NCBI GenBank assembly: GCA_022711435.1
Contig: JAKLFB010000005.1
Span: 62,001-126,000 of the forward strand
Direction of reading: 5' to 3'
DNA: 64,000 nt
Origin: Verrucomicrobiota bacterium
Lineage (GTDB): Bacteria; Verrucomicrobiota; Verrucomicrobiia; Limisphaerales; UBA1319
The position numbers and the translations under genes were made by a program. The number at the start of each line of letters is the position of its first letter. The first letter of the stretch is position 1. This document shows positions 19,336 to 29,927 of this stretch, piece after piece. The notes beneath the pieces were generated by a model. The model searched no databases and was not told the DNA's origin. It saw nothing but the letters and a program-made list of their open reading frames with translations.

Positions 19336-22300
19336 GTGACAACCATTGCGCGCCTGAACGGTTCCCAAGGGATTCTGATCGCAGCCGTGATCGGCATGGT
19401 GGAGACGTTCTGCCAGGCTCAAGCCACGGAGGGCTTGCCGGAGGGCGTCCGAGCTGTCTGGGACCTCGACCGGGCCTGGCGCGAAACCACGCCCACGCGC
19501 GAGCGGATGTGCATCAACGGTCTTTGGCAATGGCAGCCGGCGGAGCCGGCCAGCGACTCGATCCCGAGCACGAACTGGGGATATTTTAAGGTGCCCGGAC
19601 CTTGGCCGGGTATCACCGATTACATGCAGAAGGATTCCCAGACGGTGCACGCGCATCCGAGCTGGAAGGGCCGGAGGCTCTCGGACGTCGCTGCGGCCTG
19701 GTACCAGCGGTCGATCGCGATCCCGGCGACGTGGAGCGGACGCCGGATCACGCTCCAGGTCGAGTATCTCAACTCCTATGCGTCGGTGTACGTAGATGGA
19801 AAGGCGGCGGGCAACTTGCGCTTCCCGTCGGGCGAACTGAATCTCACGCCGGTGTGTCGTCCGGGGGCCACCCACGTGTTGAGTCTGCTGGTGGCAGCCA
19901 TGCCGCTCAAGGGCCTCCAGCTCTCCTACACCGACAGCAATGCCGCCCGCGAGGTTAAAGGATCGGTGGCGCGGCGCGGTCTGTGCGGCGACGTTTACCT
20001 GGCCGCCACACCGGCTGGAGCGCGGATCGCGGATGTCCGGGTGGACACCTCGGTGCGCGAAGACCGGATTGCGGTTGCGGCCGCGCTCGAGGCCCTCGAG
20101 CCCGATGCGCAATACGCCCTTCGCGCCCGAGTCAGCGAACAGGGCCGGACGGTCAAGGAGTTCCTCAGCCAGCCGTTTCAGGCAAGCGGCCTTCGTGATC
20201 GCCGGATCGCCTGGGGTGACAATTGGCGGCCGGACAATCTCTGGGACACGCACACCCCCGGGAACCAATTCGAACTGGGCGTGTCGCTGCTCGACGCCCG
20301 CGGCGGCGTCCTCGACGCCACGCCCGCCGTGAGGTTCGGGTTCCGCGAGTTCTGGATCGACGGACGGGATTTCTACCTCAATGGCAGCCGCATCTTTCTG
20401 TCTGCGGTGCCGCTGGACAACGCGCAGATCGGCGCCGCGCTCGCCACCTACGACAGCGCGCTGGAGACCATGAAACGCCTCTCGAGCTTCGGCATCAACT
20501 TCGTCTACACCCACAACTACAATTGCCAGCCCGGATCCCACCTGAGCTTCGCGCAGATCCTGCAGGCGGCCGACGATGCCGGGATGCTGGTCTCGCTTTC
20601 CCAGCCGCACTTCAGCGATTACGACTGGCGGACACCGGACGCCGACCAGACCAATGGCTACGCCCGCGACGCCCAGTTCTACGTGCGCGCGGCCCAAAAC
20701 CACCCATCCGTCGTCATGTATTCCATGAGCCACAACGCCACCGGATACAACGAGGACATGGACCCGGACCGGATCGACGGCATCCACGGCGAGCGCAGCG
20801 AATCCTCGATGAACAATGTCCGGCGGGCCGTGCGGGCCGAGGCCATCGTCCGGGGGTTGGATCCCGGCCGGATCGTCTACCATCACTCGTCCGGCAATCT
20901 CGGCGCGATGCACACCAGCAATTTCTATCCGAACTTCGTCCCGATCCAGGAGCTATGCGACTGGTTCGAGCACTGGGCCACCCAAGGCGTGAAGCCCTTC
21001 TTCGCCTGCGAATACGGGGCGCCCTTCACATGGGATTGGGCGATGTACCGCGGCTGGTTCAAGGGCGCCCGCGAGTTCGGCAGCGCGGCTGTTCCCTGGG
21101 ATTTCTCGCTGGCGGAATGGAACGCCCAGTTCCTCGGCGACGCGGCCTTTCGGATCAGCGAGCAGGAAAAACGGAACATCCGCTGGGAAGCCGGGCAATT
21201 TCGCCAAGGCCGGCTATGGCATCGGTGGGATTACCCGCACCAGCTGGGCTCATCCGATTTCGACGAGCGCTACCCCATCCTGGCCCGATACTTGACAGAC
21301 AACTGGCGCGCGTTCCGCACCTGGGGCGTGTCGGCGATCTCGCCGTGGGAGCACGGCGTGTGCTGGAAACTGCGGCCCGGCATCGAGCGGAACCGCCGCA
21401 CCGATCGGAAAACGGATTGGGATGACCTCCAGCGCCCGGGGTTCAGCCCCGACTACATCCAGGAACGCTACGAGCGGATGGACATCGCTTACGAGCGGGG
21501 CGATTGGATCCCCACGCCGGCCGCCGACGCTCTCTACCGAAACAACCGGCCGCTCCTGGCCTACATCGCCGGCAAGCCGGCGCGCTTCACCAGCAAGGAC
21601 CACAATTTCCTCCCCGGCGAGACGGTCGAGAAACAGATCGTCGTCATCAACAACTCGCGCATGCCGATCAGATGCGACTGCGAGTGGTCGTTCGCCGGCG
21701 GGCATGCTTCCATCGCGCCGCCCCCATCGAGCGCGAACCGTGTTCGAATCGAAACCGGCCAGCAAGCCCGCATTCCACTCACGATCCCGCTCCTCAACTC
21801 CATGCCCGCCGGCGTCTATGAGCTGGCCATGACGGCCCGCTTTCGCTCCGTCGATCCGTCTGCCGATGCCGCAGTCGAGACCCAGGAGGACCGGTTCACG
21901 ATCCACGTGCTGCCGCCCGCCGCCTCGGCCAAGCTGGCTTCGAGCATCGCCCTGTTCGATCCCCGCGGGGAGACCGCCCGGATTTTGCGCTCGCTGGGCA
22001 TCCGCTTCCAGCCTGTCGAGGCCGGCGCCGACTTGTCCAGCTACGATCTGCTGATTGCCGGCAAAGGCGCGCTATCCGCGGAGGCCTCGGCCCCCGATCT
22101 GCGCCGCGTTCCCGACGGCCTCAAGGTCCTGGTCTTCGAGCAGACGAAGGATGCTCTCGAGAGGCGGCTGGGATTCCGGGTCCAGGAGTACGGGCTGCGA
22201 ACCGTCTTCCCTCGAATCCCCGGCCACCCGGTCCTGGGAGGGCTCGGCGCCGCGCACCTGTGCGACTGGCGCGGCGAGGCGACGATCCTGCCGCCCCGGC

Positions 22301-23793
22301 TCGATTGCGTGCCCAGCCGCCAATACAACGGCGCGCCATCGGTACGCTGGTGCGGCCTCGAAGTCCCGCGGCTCTGGCGATGCGGCAACCAAGGCAATGT
22401 TGCCTCCGTCCTGATCGAAAAGCCGGCCCGAGGCGATTTCCTGCCCATCCTCGATGGCGGCTTCAGCCTGCAATACAGCCCGCTCCTCGAGTATCGCCAA
22501 GGCCGCGGCATGATCCTGTTCTGCCAGATGGACGTGACCGGGCGGACCGAGGACGATCCCGCCGCCGGCCGGCTATGCAACAACATCCTGGCCTATGTCT
22601 CCTCTTGGAAGCCGGGGCCTGGCCGGCAAGCGATCTATGCCGGCGATCCGCGCGGGCGCGCCCACTTCGAGTCGATGGGCTTTCAGCTCGAGACCTATGC
22701 GGGCAGACCGCTCACGCCGGATCAGGTTCTGGTCGTGGGCAGCGGGGGCGGAGCTGCTCTCGCCCCCCATGCATCCGAGGTCAGCCGGTGGATCGATGCC
22801 GGAGGACACCTCCTGGCGCTCGAGCTCGATGCCCGGGAGGCAAATCCATCTCTACCGACAGCCATCCGCACGGTCAATCAAGAGCACATCGCCGCATGCT
22901 TCGAGCCGGCCGGCCCCGGCTCTTTGCTCGCTGGAATCGGGCCGGCCGATGTCCATAACCGCGCCCCGCGCGAACTGCCTCTCGTCACGGCCGGCGCTCG
23001 GATCGTCGGAAACGGAGTGCTGGCCCAGATGGAGAATGCGAACGTCGTCTTCTGCCAGATCGCCCCGGCCAGCGTCAGCGGCGCGCAAGGCGCCCTCCTC
23101 GAACAACACAACCTCCGCCGGACGTATCGTCGAACCTCGTTCCTGGCCACGCGGCTGCTCGCCAACATGGGTGCCGGAGCCGCCACGCCTTTGCTGTCTC
23201 GATTCGCAATGCCCGTTGGTGGCGCAGCTCGCCAATCGGTCCTCCGCAACGGCGATTTCCGGCGGACCGCGGCAGCGCCGGCGATGCCCGACCAGTGGAT
23301 TTTCAGCGCCGCCGCCCAACAAGCCGCATGCGCGCTCGAGGCCGCCGGGCCAGCCAATGACCTGCGATGCGTGCGGATCACCTGCCCGGAGATCCATGAA
23401 AAGAACCGCGGCAGCGTGATGCTGGCCCAGCACGATGTCCCCGTAAAAGCGGGCCAGTGGTATCGGATCGCGCTGCGGGCCAAAGCATCCGGACTCGGCC
23501 GCGCAAGGGTGACTCTGGCTTTGCAGAACATGGCCAACTGGCAGTCCTTGTTCGAATACCAGAATTTCGTCCCGAGCGAGGCGTGGAGCGAGCATGTGTT
23601 TCTGGTCCAGGCCAACGCGACGCTCCCATCCGGGACGCGATTCCAGATCTGGCATGGCACTCCGGGCACACTCTGGTTGGCCGATGTGCGCATGGCGCCA
23701 TGCGATCCACCCTCGGAAGGCCGATGGACCACCGGCCTGTACGCCGACCAACCCCAAGAATGGGACGATCCTTATCGGTTCTTCCGGTGGTAG
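19336..23793 (+). CDS. Giant GH2-like glycoside hydrolase family protein
   Basis: 1485 residues, exported (hydrophobic segment GILIAAVIGMVETFCQAQA). The N-terminal part matches the GH2 sugar-binding jelly roll (residues 50-225, WYQRSIAIPATWSGR, YLNSYASVYVDGK) and an Ig-like domain. A TIM-barrel region then contains GFREFWIDGRDFYLNGSRIF. The expected nucleophile is in FACEYGAPFTWDW (Glu559). At the acid/base position, where GH2 enzymes have S-L-G-N-E, the sequence is SMSHN (Asn467). About 850 further residues include Ig-like, glutamine-amidotransferase-like and C-terminal jelly-roll regions. The start is GTG 19336; ATG 19396 would lose the signal. Substrate unknown; activity uncertain because of Asn467. 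Confidence 0.8.
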   Translation: MTTIARLNGSQGILIAAVIGMVETFCQAQATEGLPEGVRAVWDLDRAWRETTPTRERMCINGLWQWQPAEPASDSIPSTNWGYFKVPGPWPGITDYMQKDSQTVHAHPSWKGRRLSDVAAAWYQRSIAIPATWSGRRITLQVEYLNSYASVYVDGKAAGNLRFPSGELNLTPVCRPGATHVLSLLVAAMPLKGLQLSYTDSNAAREVKGSVARRGLCGDVYLAATPAGARIADVRVDTSVREDRIAVAAALEALEPDAQYALRARVSEQGRTVKEFLSQPFQASGLRDRRIAWGDNWRPDNLWDTHTPGNQFELGVSLLDARGGVLDATPAVRFGFREFWIDGRDFYLNGSRIFLSAVPLDNAQIGAALATYDSALETMKRLSSFGINFVYTHNYNCQPGSHLSFAQILQAADDAGMLVSLSQPHFSDYDWRTPDADQTNGYARDAQFYVRAAQNHPSVVMYSMSHNATGYNEDMDPDRIDGIHGERSESSMNNVRRAVRAEAIVRGLDPGRIVYHHSSGNLGAMHTSNFYPNFVPIQELCDWFEHWATQGVKPFFACEYGAPFTWDWAMYRGWFKGAREFGSAAVPWDFSLAEWNAQFLGDAAFRISEQEKRNIRWEAGQFRQGRLWHRWDYPHQLGSSDFDERYPILARYLTDNWRAFRTWGVSAISPWEHGVCWKLRPGIERNRRTDRKTDWDDLQRPGFSPDYIQERYERMDIAYERGDWIPTPAADALYRNNRPLLAYIAGKPARFTSKDHNFLPGETVEKQIVVINNSRMPIRCDCEWSFAGGHASIAPPPSSANRVRIETGQQARIPLTIPLLNSMPAGVYELAMTARFRSVDPSADAAVETQEDRFTIHVLPPAASAKLASSIALFDPRGETARILRSLGIRFQPVEAGADLSSYDLLIAGKGALSAEASAPDLRRVPDGLKVLVFEQTKDALERRLGFRVQEYGLRTVFPRIPGHPVLGGLGAAHLCDWRGEATILPPRLDCVPSRQYNGAPSVRWCGLEVPRLWRCGNQGNVASVLIEKPARGDFLPILDGGFSLQYSPLLEYRQGRGMILFCQMDVTGRTEDDPAAGRLCNNILAYVSSWKPGPGRQAIYAGDPRGRAHFESMGFQLETYAGRPLTPDQVLVVGSGGGAALAPHASEVSRWIDAGGHLLALELDAREANPSLPTAIRTVNQEHIAACFEPAGPGSLLAGIGPADVHNRAPRELPLVTAGARIVGNGVLAQMENANVVFCQIAPASVSGAQGALLEQHNLRRTYRRTSFLATRLLANMGAGAATPLLSRFAMPVGGAARQSVLRNGDFRRTAAAPAMPDQWIFSAAAQQAACALEAAGPANDLRCVRITCPEIHEKNRGSVMLAQHDVPVKAGQWYRIALRAKASGLGRARVTLALQNMANWQSLFEYQNFVPSEAWSEHVFLVQANATLPSGTRFQIWHGTPGTLWLADVRMAPCDPPSEGRWTTGLYADQPQEWDDPYRFFRW

Positions 23794-24091
23794 ATGGCGC
23801 AAAAGCAATCAGGCTCGGAACAGATTCCGGGCCGCTCCAAGTCGAGTTCTTTTGCCGCAATAGATAATCGAGTAGAGCGGAGGCGCGGTGATGGAATGAC
23901 GAATGACGAATGTGCGTTTCTTGCGGCTCAAGAAAATTGGCCCTGGAACCTTTGCCCCAAAAAACGCAAAAACACGCGAAGACGGATTCGCTTTGAACTG
24001 CGGCTGCAGGGGATGAGGCGGACCCTTGACCGCCTCTTTTTTTTGCGGCAACGTGTTCAGCAGCCGATCCTTGAACGCCAAGCCACTGGTC
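23794..24091. other. Convergent intergenic region
   Basis: It lies between the GH2-like gene and the convergent sulfatase. It includes a short tandem GAATGACGAATGACGAATG (23894-23912), AT-rich stretches with AAAAAACGCAAAAACACGCG (23958-23977), and one strong terminator. No coding frame is convincing; a small RNA ending at the terminator is possible but unsupported. Confidence 0.45.
24015..24044 (+). terminator. Intrinsic terminator downstream of the GH2-like gene
   Basis: Stem GAGGCGG (24015-24021) and CCGCCTC (24030-24036) with an eight-base loop, followed by eight T residues. It is 220 bases beyond the GH2-like stop, an unusually long distance, so it may end a long 3' UTR or a separate small transcript. 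Confidence 0.75.
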
Positions 24092-25546
24092 TCACTCGAT
24101 GAAAGGAAGCGGCTTGACGTTATCCGCCAGCAACCGGGCAACGAGGAGATCGTTGTGCTCCCTCCCGAAGCGCTCGAGCAGGGCGCGATGCCGGAGCAGC
24201 TCCCCACGATGTTTCGGATCGAAGGCGAGGTTGACCACCTCGCCCGGATCGGCCTCCATGTCCACCAGCGACTCCCGATGGCGGCCGAGGCTGAACACGC
24301 AATACTTGTAGCGCTCGGTCCGCACCATGCGCCCTTCCATCTCCGGCCTCAGGCCGTCGAGCTCACCGGCCTGGTTCATGTGGTTCTCGACGACGACGTG
24401 ATCGCGCCACGCCCGGACCGGCTGGCCGAACGCCAGCGGCAAAAGGCTCAGGCCGGGCAGATCCTTGGGGGCCTCCAGCCCGGCATGCTCGAGTATCGTC
24501 GGCAGCAGGTCGATGCCGGTGTTCACCAGCTTGTCCGAAATCGAGCCCGCGGTCTTGCCTTGGCAGGCGATGATGAGCGGCACGCGCGCCGACTCGTCGT
24601 AAAGCACCGTCTTCTGGTTGAAGTGATGGGCGCCGGCGCAATCGCCGTGGTCGGAGGTAAGAACGATCAGGGTGCGATCCTCCAGACCCACCTCGCGCAG
24701 CGCTGTGAGAACTTTGCCGATCTCGGTGTCCACCTTCTCGATCATGCGATAGTACCCCCAGCGAAGCGCGCGCCAGTCGGCCTCCGTGTACTTGCCCACG
24801 GGGAACAGCCCCGATTCCACCTGGTAGGCCCGCCGCATCAGGGCCATGCCGTCCGGCTCGTTCTGGGGCGGCCCGAAGTTCGCCGGCAGCGGCGGCAGCT
24901 GCTCCAGCGGCGGAGGAGGGCCGATCTCGCCACAGTTGAGCGCCTGCTGCCGCCCCGCCAGGCGGCGCGACCATTCGCAGATGTTGTGCGGATTCAGAAA
25001 GCTCGCGACCAGCAGGAACGGCCGCTCGTGCGGGCGGGCGAGAAACTTCACGGCGCCGGCGGTCACCCCGGCGTCGTGATCGCCTTGGACCTTGCCGGTG
25101 ACGATCTCGAACCCGTGCGTCCGGACATCCTTCGCGTTGAAGCAGAGATGCCACTTGCCGCTGTAGGCGGCGTCATAGCCCGCCTTGCGAAAGTAGCTGC
25201 CCAGACAAAGGTGCCTCCCCGGATCAAAGCCGCCCGCCGGTGGCGCGTTCTGCGTCACCCCGGTTTCGTGCGGGTAGCGCCCGGTGAACGCCGAGTTGCG
25301 CCACGGCATGCAGAGCGGGTTCGAGCTGTAGGCGCGCGTGAACAGCGTCCCGGACTGCGCCAGCCGGTCCATGACCGGCGTGTGGATGTGCTGCCGCCCC
25401 ATCCGGCAGCTCATGGCATCCGCAAACTGCTGGTCCGTGATGATGAACAGGATGTTGGGCTTCGCCTCGGCCGCCGGCATTTCTCCACACGCGGCAGCCA
25501 GAACGGCCAGGGAAAGGAGCGGGAGTATCGCCTTCATGAGACTCAT
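24092..25546 (-). CDS. Cys-type sulfatase, second copy type
   Basis: 484 residues from ATG 25546 with a hydrophobic leader (ILPLLSLAVLAAACGE). The leader could be a lipoprotein signal, Cys20, though the lipobox is weak. The formylglycine motif is C79-M-P-W-R in NPLCMPWRNSAFTGRYPHETG; metal and sulfate ligands lie in ILFIITDQQ, YSGKWHLC and VLTSDHGDCAGAH. It resembles the choline-sulfatase/heparan-type branch more than the sulfatase at 10193. An upstream in-frame ATG at 25636 would put an unconvincing N-terminus before the leader. It is convergent with the GH2-like gene. Substrate unknown. Confidence 0.92.
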   Translation of the reverse strand: MSLMKAILPLLSLAVLAAACGEMPAAEAKPNILFIITDQQFADAMSCRMGRQHIHTPVMDRLAQSGTLFTRAYSSNPLCMPWRNSAFTGRYPHETGVTQNAPPAGGFDPGRHLCLGSYFRKAGYDAAYSGKWHLCFNAKDVRTHGFEIVTGKVQGDHDAGVTAGAVKFLARPHERPFLLVASFLNPHNICEWSRRLAGRQQALNCGEIGPPPPLEQLPPLPANFGPPQNEPDGMALMRRAYQVESGLFPVGKYTEADWRALRWGYYRMIEKVDTEIGKVLTALREVGLEDRTLIVLTSDHGDCAGAHHFNQKTVLYDESARVPLIIACQGKTAGSISDKLVNTGIDLLPTILEHAGLEAPKDLPGLSLLPLAFGQPVRAWRDHVVVENHMNQAGELDGLRPEMEGRMVRTERYKYCVFSLGRHRESLVDMEADPGEVVNLAFDPKHRGELLRHRALLERFGREHNDLLVARLLADNVKPLPFIE

Positions 25547-25734
25547 ACGTTGTTGGGCGTGACACGTGCACATGGCTCGACCAGCACGCGCGCGAGTATC
25601 GCTCGAAACAGGCCCGCGGGATATGAAAAAAAACACTGCGACCGGCGCGCCAAGCGCCGAAGAATTCTATCCTGCACCCTCGGGCGCGGGGCGATGGTGA
25701 TTGACGCGGGCGCGCGATGGTCTACCCTTGCCCC

Positions 25735-26577
<843 letters not shown>

Positions 26578-26782
26578 TGTCCACTCGTTGCGGGGCCGAC
26601 CCCGGCCGTCACGCGGATTGAGGGATCTGTGAAGCCAACGGTTCGACCTCGGCCGCGAGGTCATCACTCGCCACGTGCCCCAAGCCCGCATCGTCGACCT
26701 CGGATCCTGATTCGCGAACATTCATGGCTGGAACGGCTCTTGCTCCTCCCGTGTTTGCGAAAACCATATCCAGGATCCGAAC

Positions 26783-29700
26783 ATGCAAACGATCGTTGCC
26801 CGCTGCCTGGCTCTGCCGGCATTTCTCGCCATCTCGGCTGCATCCGCGCTCGACACCGCGATCGTCGAGCGCGGCCCGCACCACCGGCGTTGGCAAACCG
26901 TCGAGCTCGTCCCCGGGTCCGACGGCCAATCGCTGCCGGTCACCCATGACTATGTCGAACTCCGGACAGGACTCCATTACCGCTCCGGAAACCAGTGGCT
27001 CGAGTCCGCCGCCCGAATCGAGCCCGCCCCGCATGGCGCGCGCGCCCTCTGCGGCCACCAGAAGATCGAGTTCGAGCGCGCCCTGAACCACCCCCGAGGC
27101 GCCGTCAGCCTCGCCACGGCCGAGGGCCTCCGCTGGCGTTCGCGTCTCCTCGGCCTGGCCTACTACGACGCCGCCAGCGGCCGAGACGCCATCCTCGCCA
27201 CCGTCCAGCACTCGGCCGGCGAGATCCTCCCTCCCAACCAGATCATTTACCGGCATGCCTTCGACTGCCTCGAAGCCGATGTCTTATACACCTATGACAT
27301 CGCCGGCCTCGAACAGGACGTTATCCTGCGCGAGCGGCCCCCGCCGCCGGAATCCTTCGGCCTGGTCTCCGCCGCCACTCGGCTCGAGGTCATCACCGAG
27401 TTCATCGGCGCACCCGAACCCGTCAAACGCGTCCGCCCGCTGCGAACCCTCGATGACCCAAACCTGAGGACCGTCATGGCCGACCCCGATTGGCTCGACG
27501 AGGAGCTCGATTTCGGCACGGTCAGCCTGGCCCCCGGCCGCGCATTTTCGATCGCCGACCGCCCCACGGCCCCTGATCCGCCCTCCATCCTGGTCGGTCG
27601 GAAATGGGACAAGATCGACAACCGGTCCATCCTGTTCGAATCGGTCGATTACGAGGATGTTCGATCCGAGCTCGACAGGCTCGATGCGACGAAAGCCGGC
27701 CGCAGATCCCCGGGCCGCCATGCCTCCGCCGGCTCGCCCGCCCGCCGGCAATGGCTGGCCCGCACGCTAGAATCGTCTCCATCCTCGTCCGGGCGCCGCC
27801 AAGACCGCCTGGAAGTCGCCCTCGCGCCACGCTCGCTGCCCCAGCCCTCCGCCGCAGCCGGCGCCTCCGCCACCATCCAGATCGCTCGAGCGGACTCCCG
27901 CTCGATTGCCGCGCCCGGCTTTGTCCTGGATTACGTCACGCTCTCCACCGCCACGAACTTCACCTTCCGCAGCGATACCACCTACTACGTCAGCGGCCTG
28001 GTCGCCTTGTCGGGCTGCACGGTGTTCGAGGGCGGCTCGGTGATCAAATTCGCACCCGTCACGAGCCTGCCTCGAATCCTCATCCGGGGCCCCTTGCTCT
28101 GCCAGACCTCGCCTTATCGGCCCGTGGTCATGACGGCCCGCGACGACAACTCGGTCGGGGACGTGATTGCCGGGAGCACTGGCCTGCCTCAGGGCGAGTA
28201 TGCGTATCAAGCGCTGGGGTTTATGGACCCGATATCCCCCTGCCGTCTCGAGCACTTCAGCGTGGCCCACGCAGCCTATGGCGTGCTGATCACCTCGACC
28301 CAGACCACCACGATCCGCCACTCGCAACTGCTCCATTGCCGCTACCCGGTGTTCGCCGCCCGATCCGGACCGGTCCGCCTCCAGAACGTCCTCATCCAGT
28401 CGGTCCGCGCCAACGGTTTTGCCCTGGCCTCCGCCGGCGCGCAGTCCTTCGCAGGCGAGCACGTGACGGTGCATGATGCACCCGCCCTTTATGCCGGCGC
28501 CCTGGTGGCGCTGACCAACAGCCTGATTGCCGGCGTCCCCAGCATTGCATCTTTCGCGGCCGCCCATAGCGCCATCTATCCGTCCGCCGAGGGCGTCCTC
28601 GCCTCCGGGGCGGGCGGCTGTGCTTACCTGGCGCCCGCCAGCCCTGCCCGGAACTGCGGCACACCATCGATCGATCCCGCTCTTCGGAGCGAACTCGCTC
28701 GGCGCACAACCGATCCGCCCCTTGCCTTGTCGGGTGAGATCCGATCAAGCACTCGCCTGCACCCCGCTGCGCAGCGCGACTCCGATGACCTCGATCTCGG
28801 CTACCATTACCCCGCGCTCGATTACTACACGGCGGGGCTGCGCCTGGCCGCCGCAACGCTCGAGATCGCCCCCGGCGTCGCCCTGGGCTGCCCCGCCACC
28901 GCCAGCGTGCGCCTCGAATCCGGATCCCGCGTCATTTGCCGCGGATCGCCTCTGACCCGGAACCATATCGTCTCCATGGCGCTCTTCGAGGATCCTCTCC
29001 ATCCGGTTCCCTCCCCTCCATCGGCCAGAGCGATCTTCACAGCCGACGCCAGCCCTTCGCCCGCCCCCGAGCTCGAGATTGCCTGGACAGACATCGATTT
29101 TCCCGCCAGCCCGATCTCGCGGCGCCAATTGATCCCTGCCGGGGATTGCTTCCTCGGCCGCCTCGCCGTCCGCCACTGCGCCTTCCACAACCTCTATTTC
29201 TACCAGCGGGCTTCTCGCCCTGGCCGGATGATCGAATGGAACAACAGCATCCTCGACCGCTGCCTCATCTATTGGCATCAGCCTCCCGGCAGCTCCCCCT
29301 TCGGCGGGCTGTTCGCCCACAACTATGTCCGCGCCGGCACGCTGGCCATGGTCAACTGCCTGCCCGAAGCCGGATGGGAAGTGCGGGACAACCTCCTGGA
29401 CGCCGCCGCCGTCATCCAAGGGACCGCGCCCATCAATGCCTCGCACAATGCATTCTGCAACACCGTCTCGCTCGGGGGCAGGCAGAACATCGCCCTCTCG
29501 ATCTGCGATTTCCAGTGCGGCCCCGAAGGCCCCTTTTGCTACCCAGCCGCCGGAAACCAACTCGCCCGATTGCGCGATGCCGGCAGCCGCACCGCCCCCG
29601 CCGCCGGCCTCTCCCACCACACCACGGCCCCGGATGGCCACCCCGAAGATTCGTCCCAGGTCGATATCGGCTTCCATTATCCCGCGCGCAAACCCGACGG

Positions 29701-29872
29701 CAGCTGGCCCGATGCGGATGGCGATCGCATCCCGGATTGTCTCGAGGATTGGAATGGGAATCGGCTCTTCGAAGCCGGCGAAGGAGAAACCGATTGGCAA
29801 ACATCGCAGCATGCCATCGCCAGCTCCGCGTCGCTCGAGGTGTTTAACCGGCTCGATCCTCCCGGCCGTTAG
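26783..29872 (+). CDS. Large secreted protein, probable beta-helix, function unknown
   Basis: 1029 residues with signal peptide (CLALPAFLAISAASA). The N-terminal domain (residues 25-290) has no recognisable motif. From about 390 comes a region of repeating short strands (FTFRSDTTYYVSGLVALSG, TVFEGGSVIKFAP, LEHFSVAHAAYGVLIT, TTTIRHSQLLHCRYPVF) that reads like a right-handed parallel beta-helix, as in pectate lyases and surface adhesins. Repeated D-x-G-Y-H-Y-P segments (DLDLGYHYPALDYY, IGFHYPARKPDG) mark the ends of blocks. The C-terminus has a Ca-binding-like DADGDRIPDCLEDWNGNR. No catalytic site is identified. It may be a surface or matrix protein. Confidence 0.78.
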   Translation: MQTIVARCLALPAFLAISAASALDTAIVERGPHHRRWQTVELVPGSDGQSLPVTHDYVELRTGLHYRSGNQWLESAARIEPAPHGARALCGHQKIEFERALNHPRGAVSLATAEGLRWRSRLLGLAYYDAASGRDAILATVQHSAGEILPPNQIIYRHAFDCLEADVLYTYDIAGLEQDVILRERPPPPESFGLVSAATRLEVITEFIGAPEPVKRVRPLRTLDDPNLRTVMADPDWLDEELDFGTVSLAPGRAFSIADRPTAPDPPSILVGRKWDKIDNRSILFESVDYEDVRSELDRLDATKAGRRSPGRHASAGSPARRQWLARTLESSPSSSGRRQDRLEVALAPRSLPQPSAAAGASATIQIARADSRSIAAPGFVLDYVTLSTATNFTFRSDTTYYVSGLVALSGCTVFEGGSVIKFAPVTSLPRILIRGPLLCQTSPYRPVVMTARDDNSVGDVIAGSTGLPQGEYAYQALGFMDPISPCRLEHFSVAHAAYGVLITSTQTTTIRHSQLLHCRYPVFAARSGPVRLQNVLIQSVRANGFALASAGAQSFAGEHVTVHDAPALYAGALVALTNSLIAGVPSIASFAAAHSAIYPSAEGVLASGAGGCAYLAPASPARNCGTPSIDPALRSELARRTTDPPLALSGEIRSSTRLHPAAQRDSDDLDLGYHYPALDYYTAGLRLAAATLEIAPGVALGCPATASVRLESGSRVICRGSPLTRNHIVSMALFEDPLHPVPSPPSARAIFTADASPSPAPELEIAWTDIDFPASPISRRQLIPAGDCFLGRLAVRHCAFHNLYFYQRASRPGRMIEWNNSILDRCLIYWHQPPGSSPFGGLFAHNYVRAGTLAMVNCLPEAGWEVRDNLLDAAAVIQGTAPINASHNAFCNTVSLGGRQNIALSICDFQCGPEGPFCYPAAGNQLARLRDAGSRTAPAAGLSHHTTAPDGHPEDSSQVDIGFHYPARKPDGSWPDADGDRIPDCLEDWNGNRLFEAGEGETDWQTSQHAIASSASLEVFNRLDPPGR

Positions 29873-29927
29873 GGTCTGCGCACCGGGAGGCAGACGCTGC
29901 CGGGCGCTCGAAACCGGCCTTCTGCCG

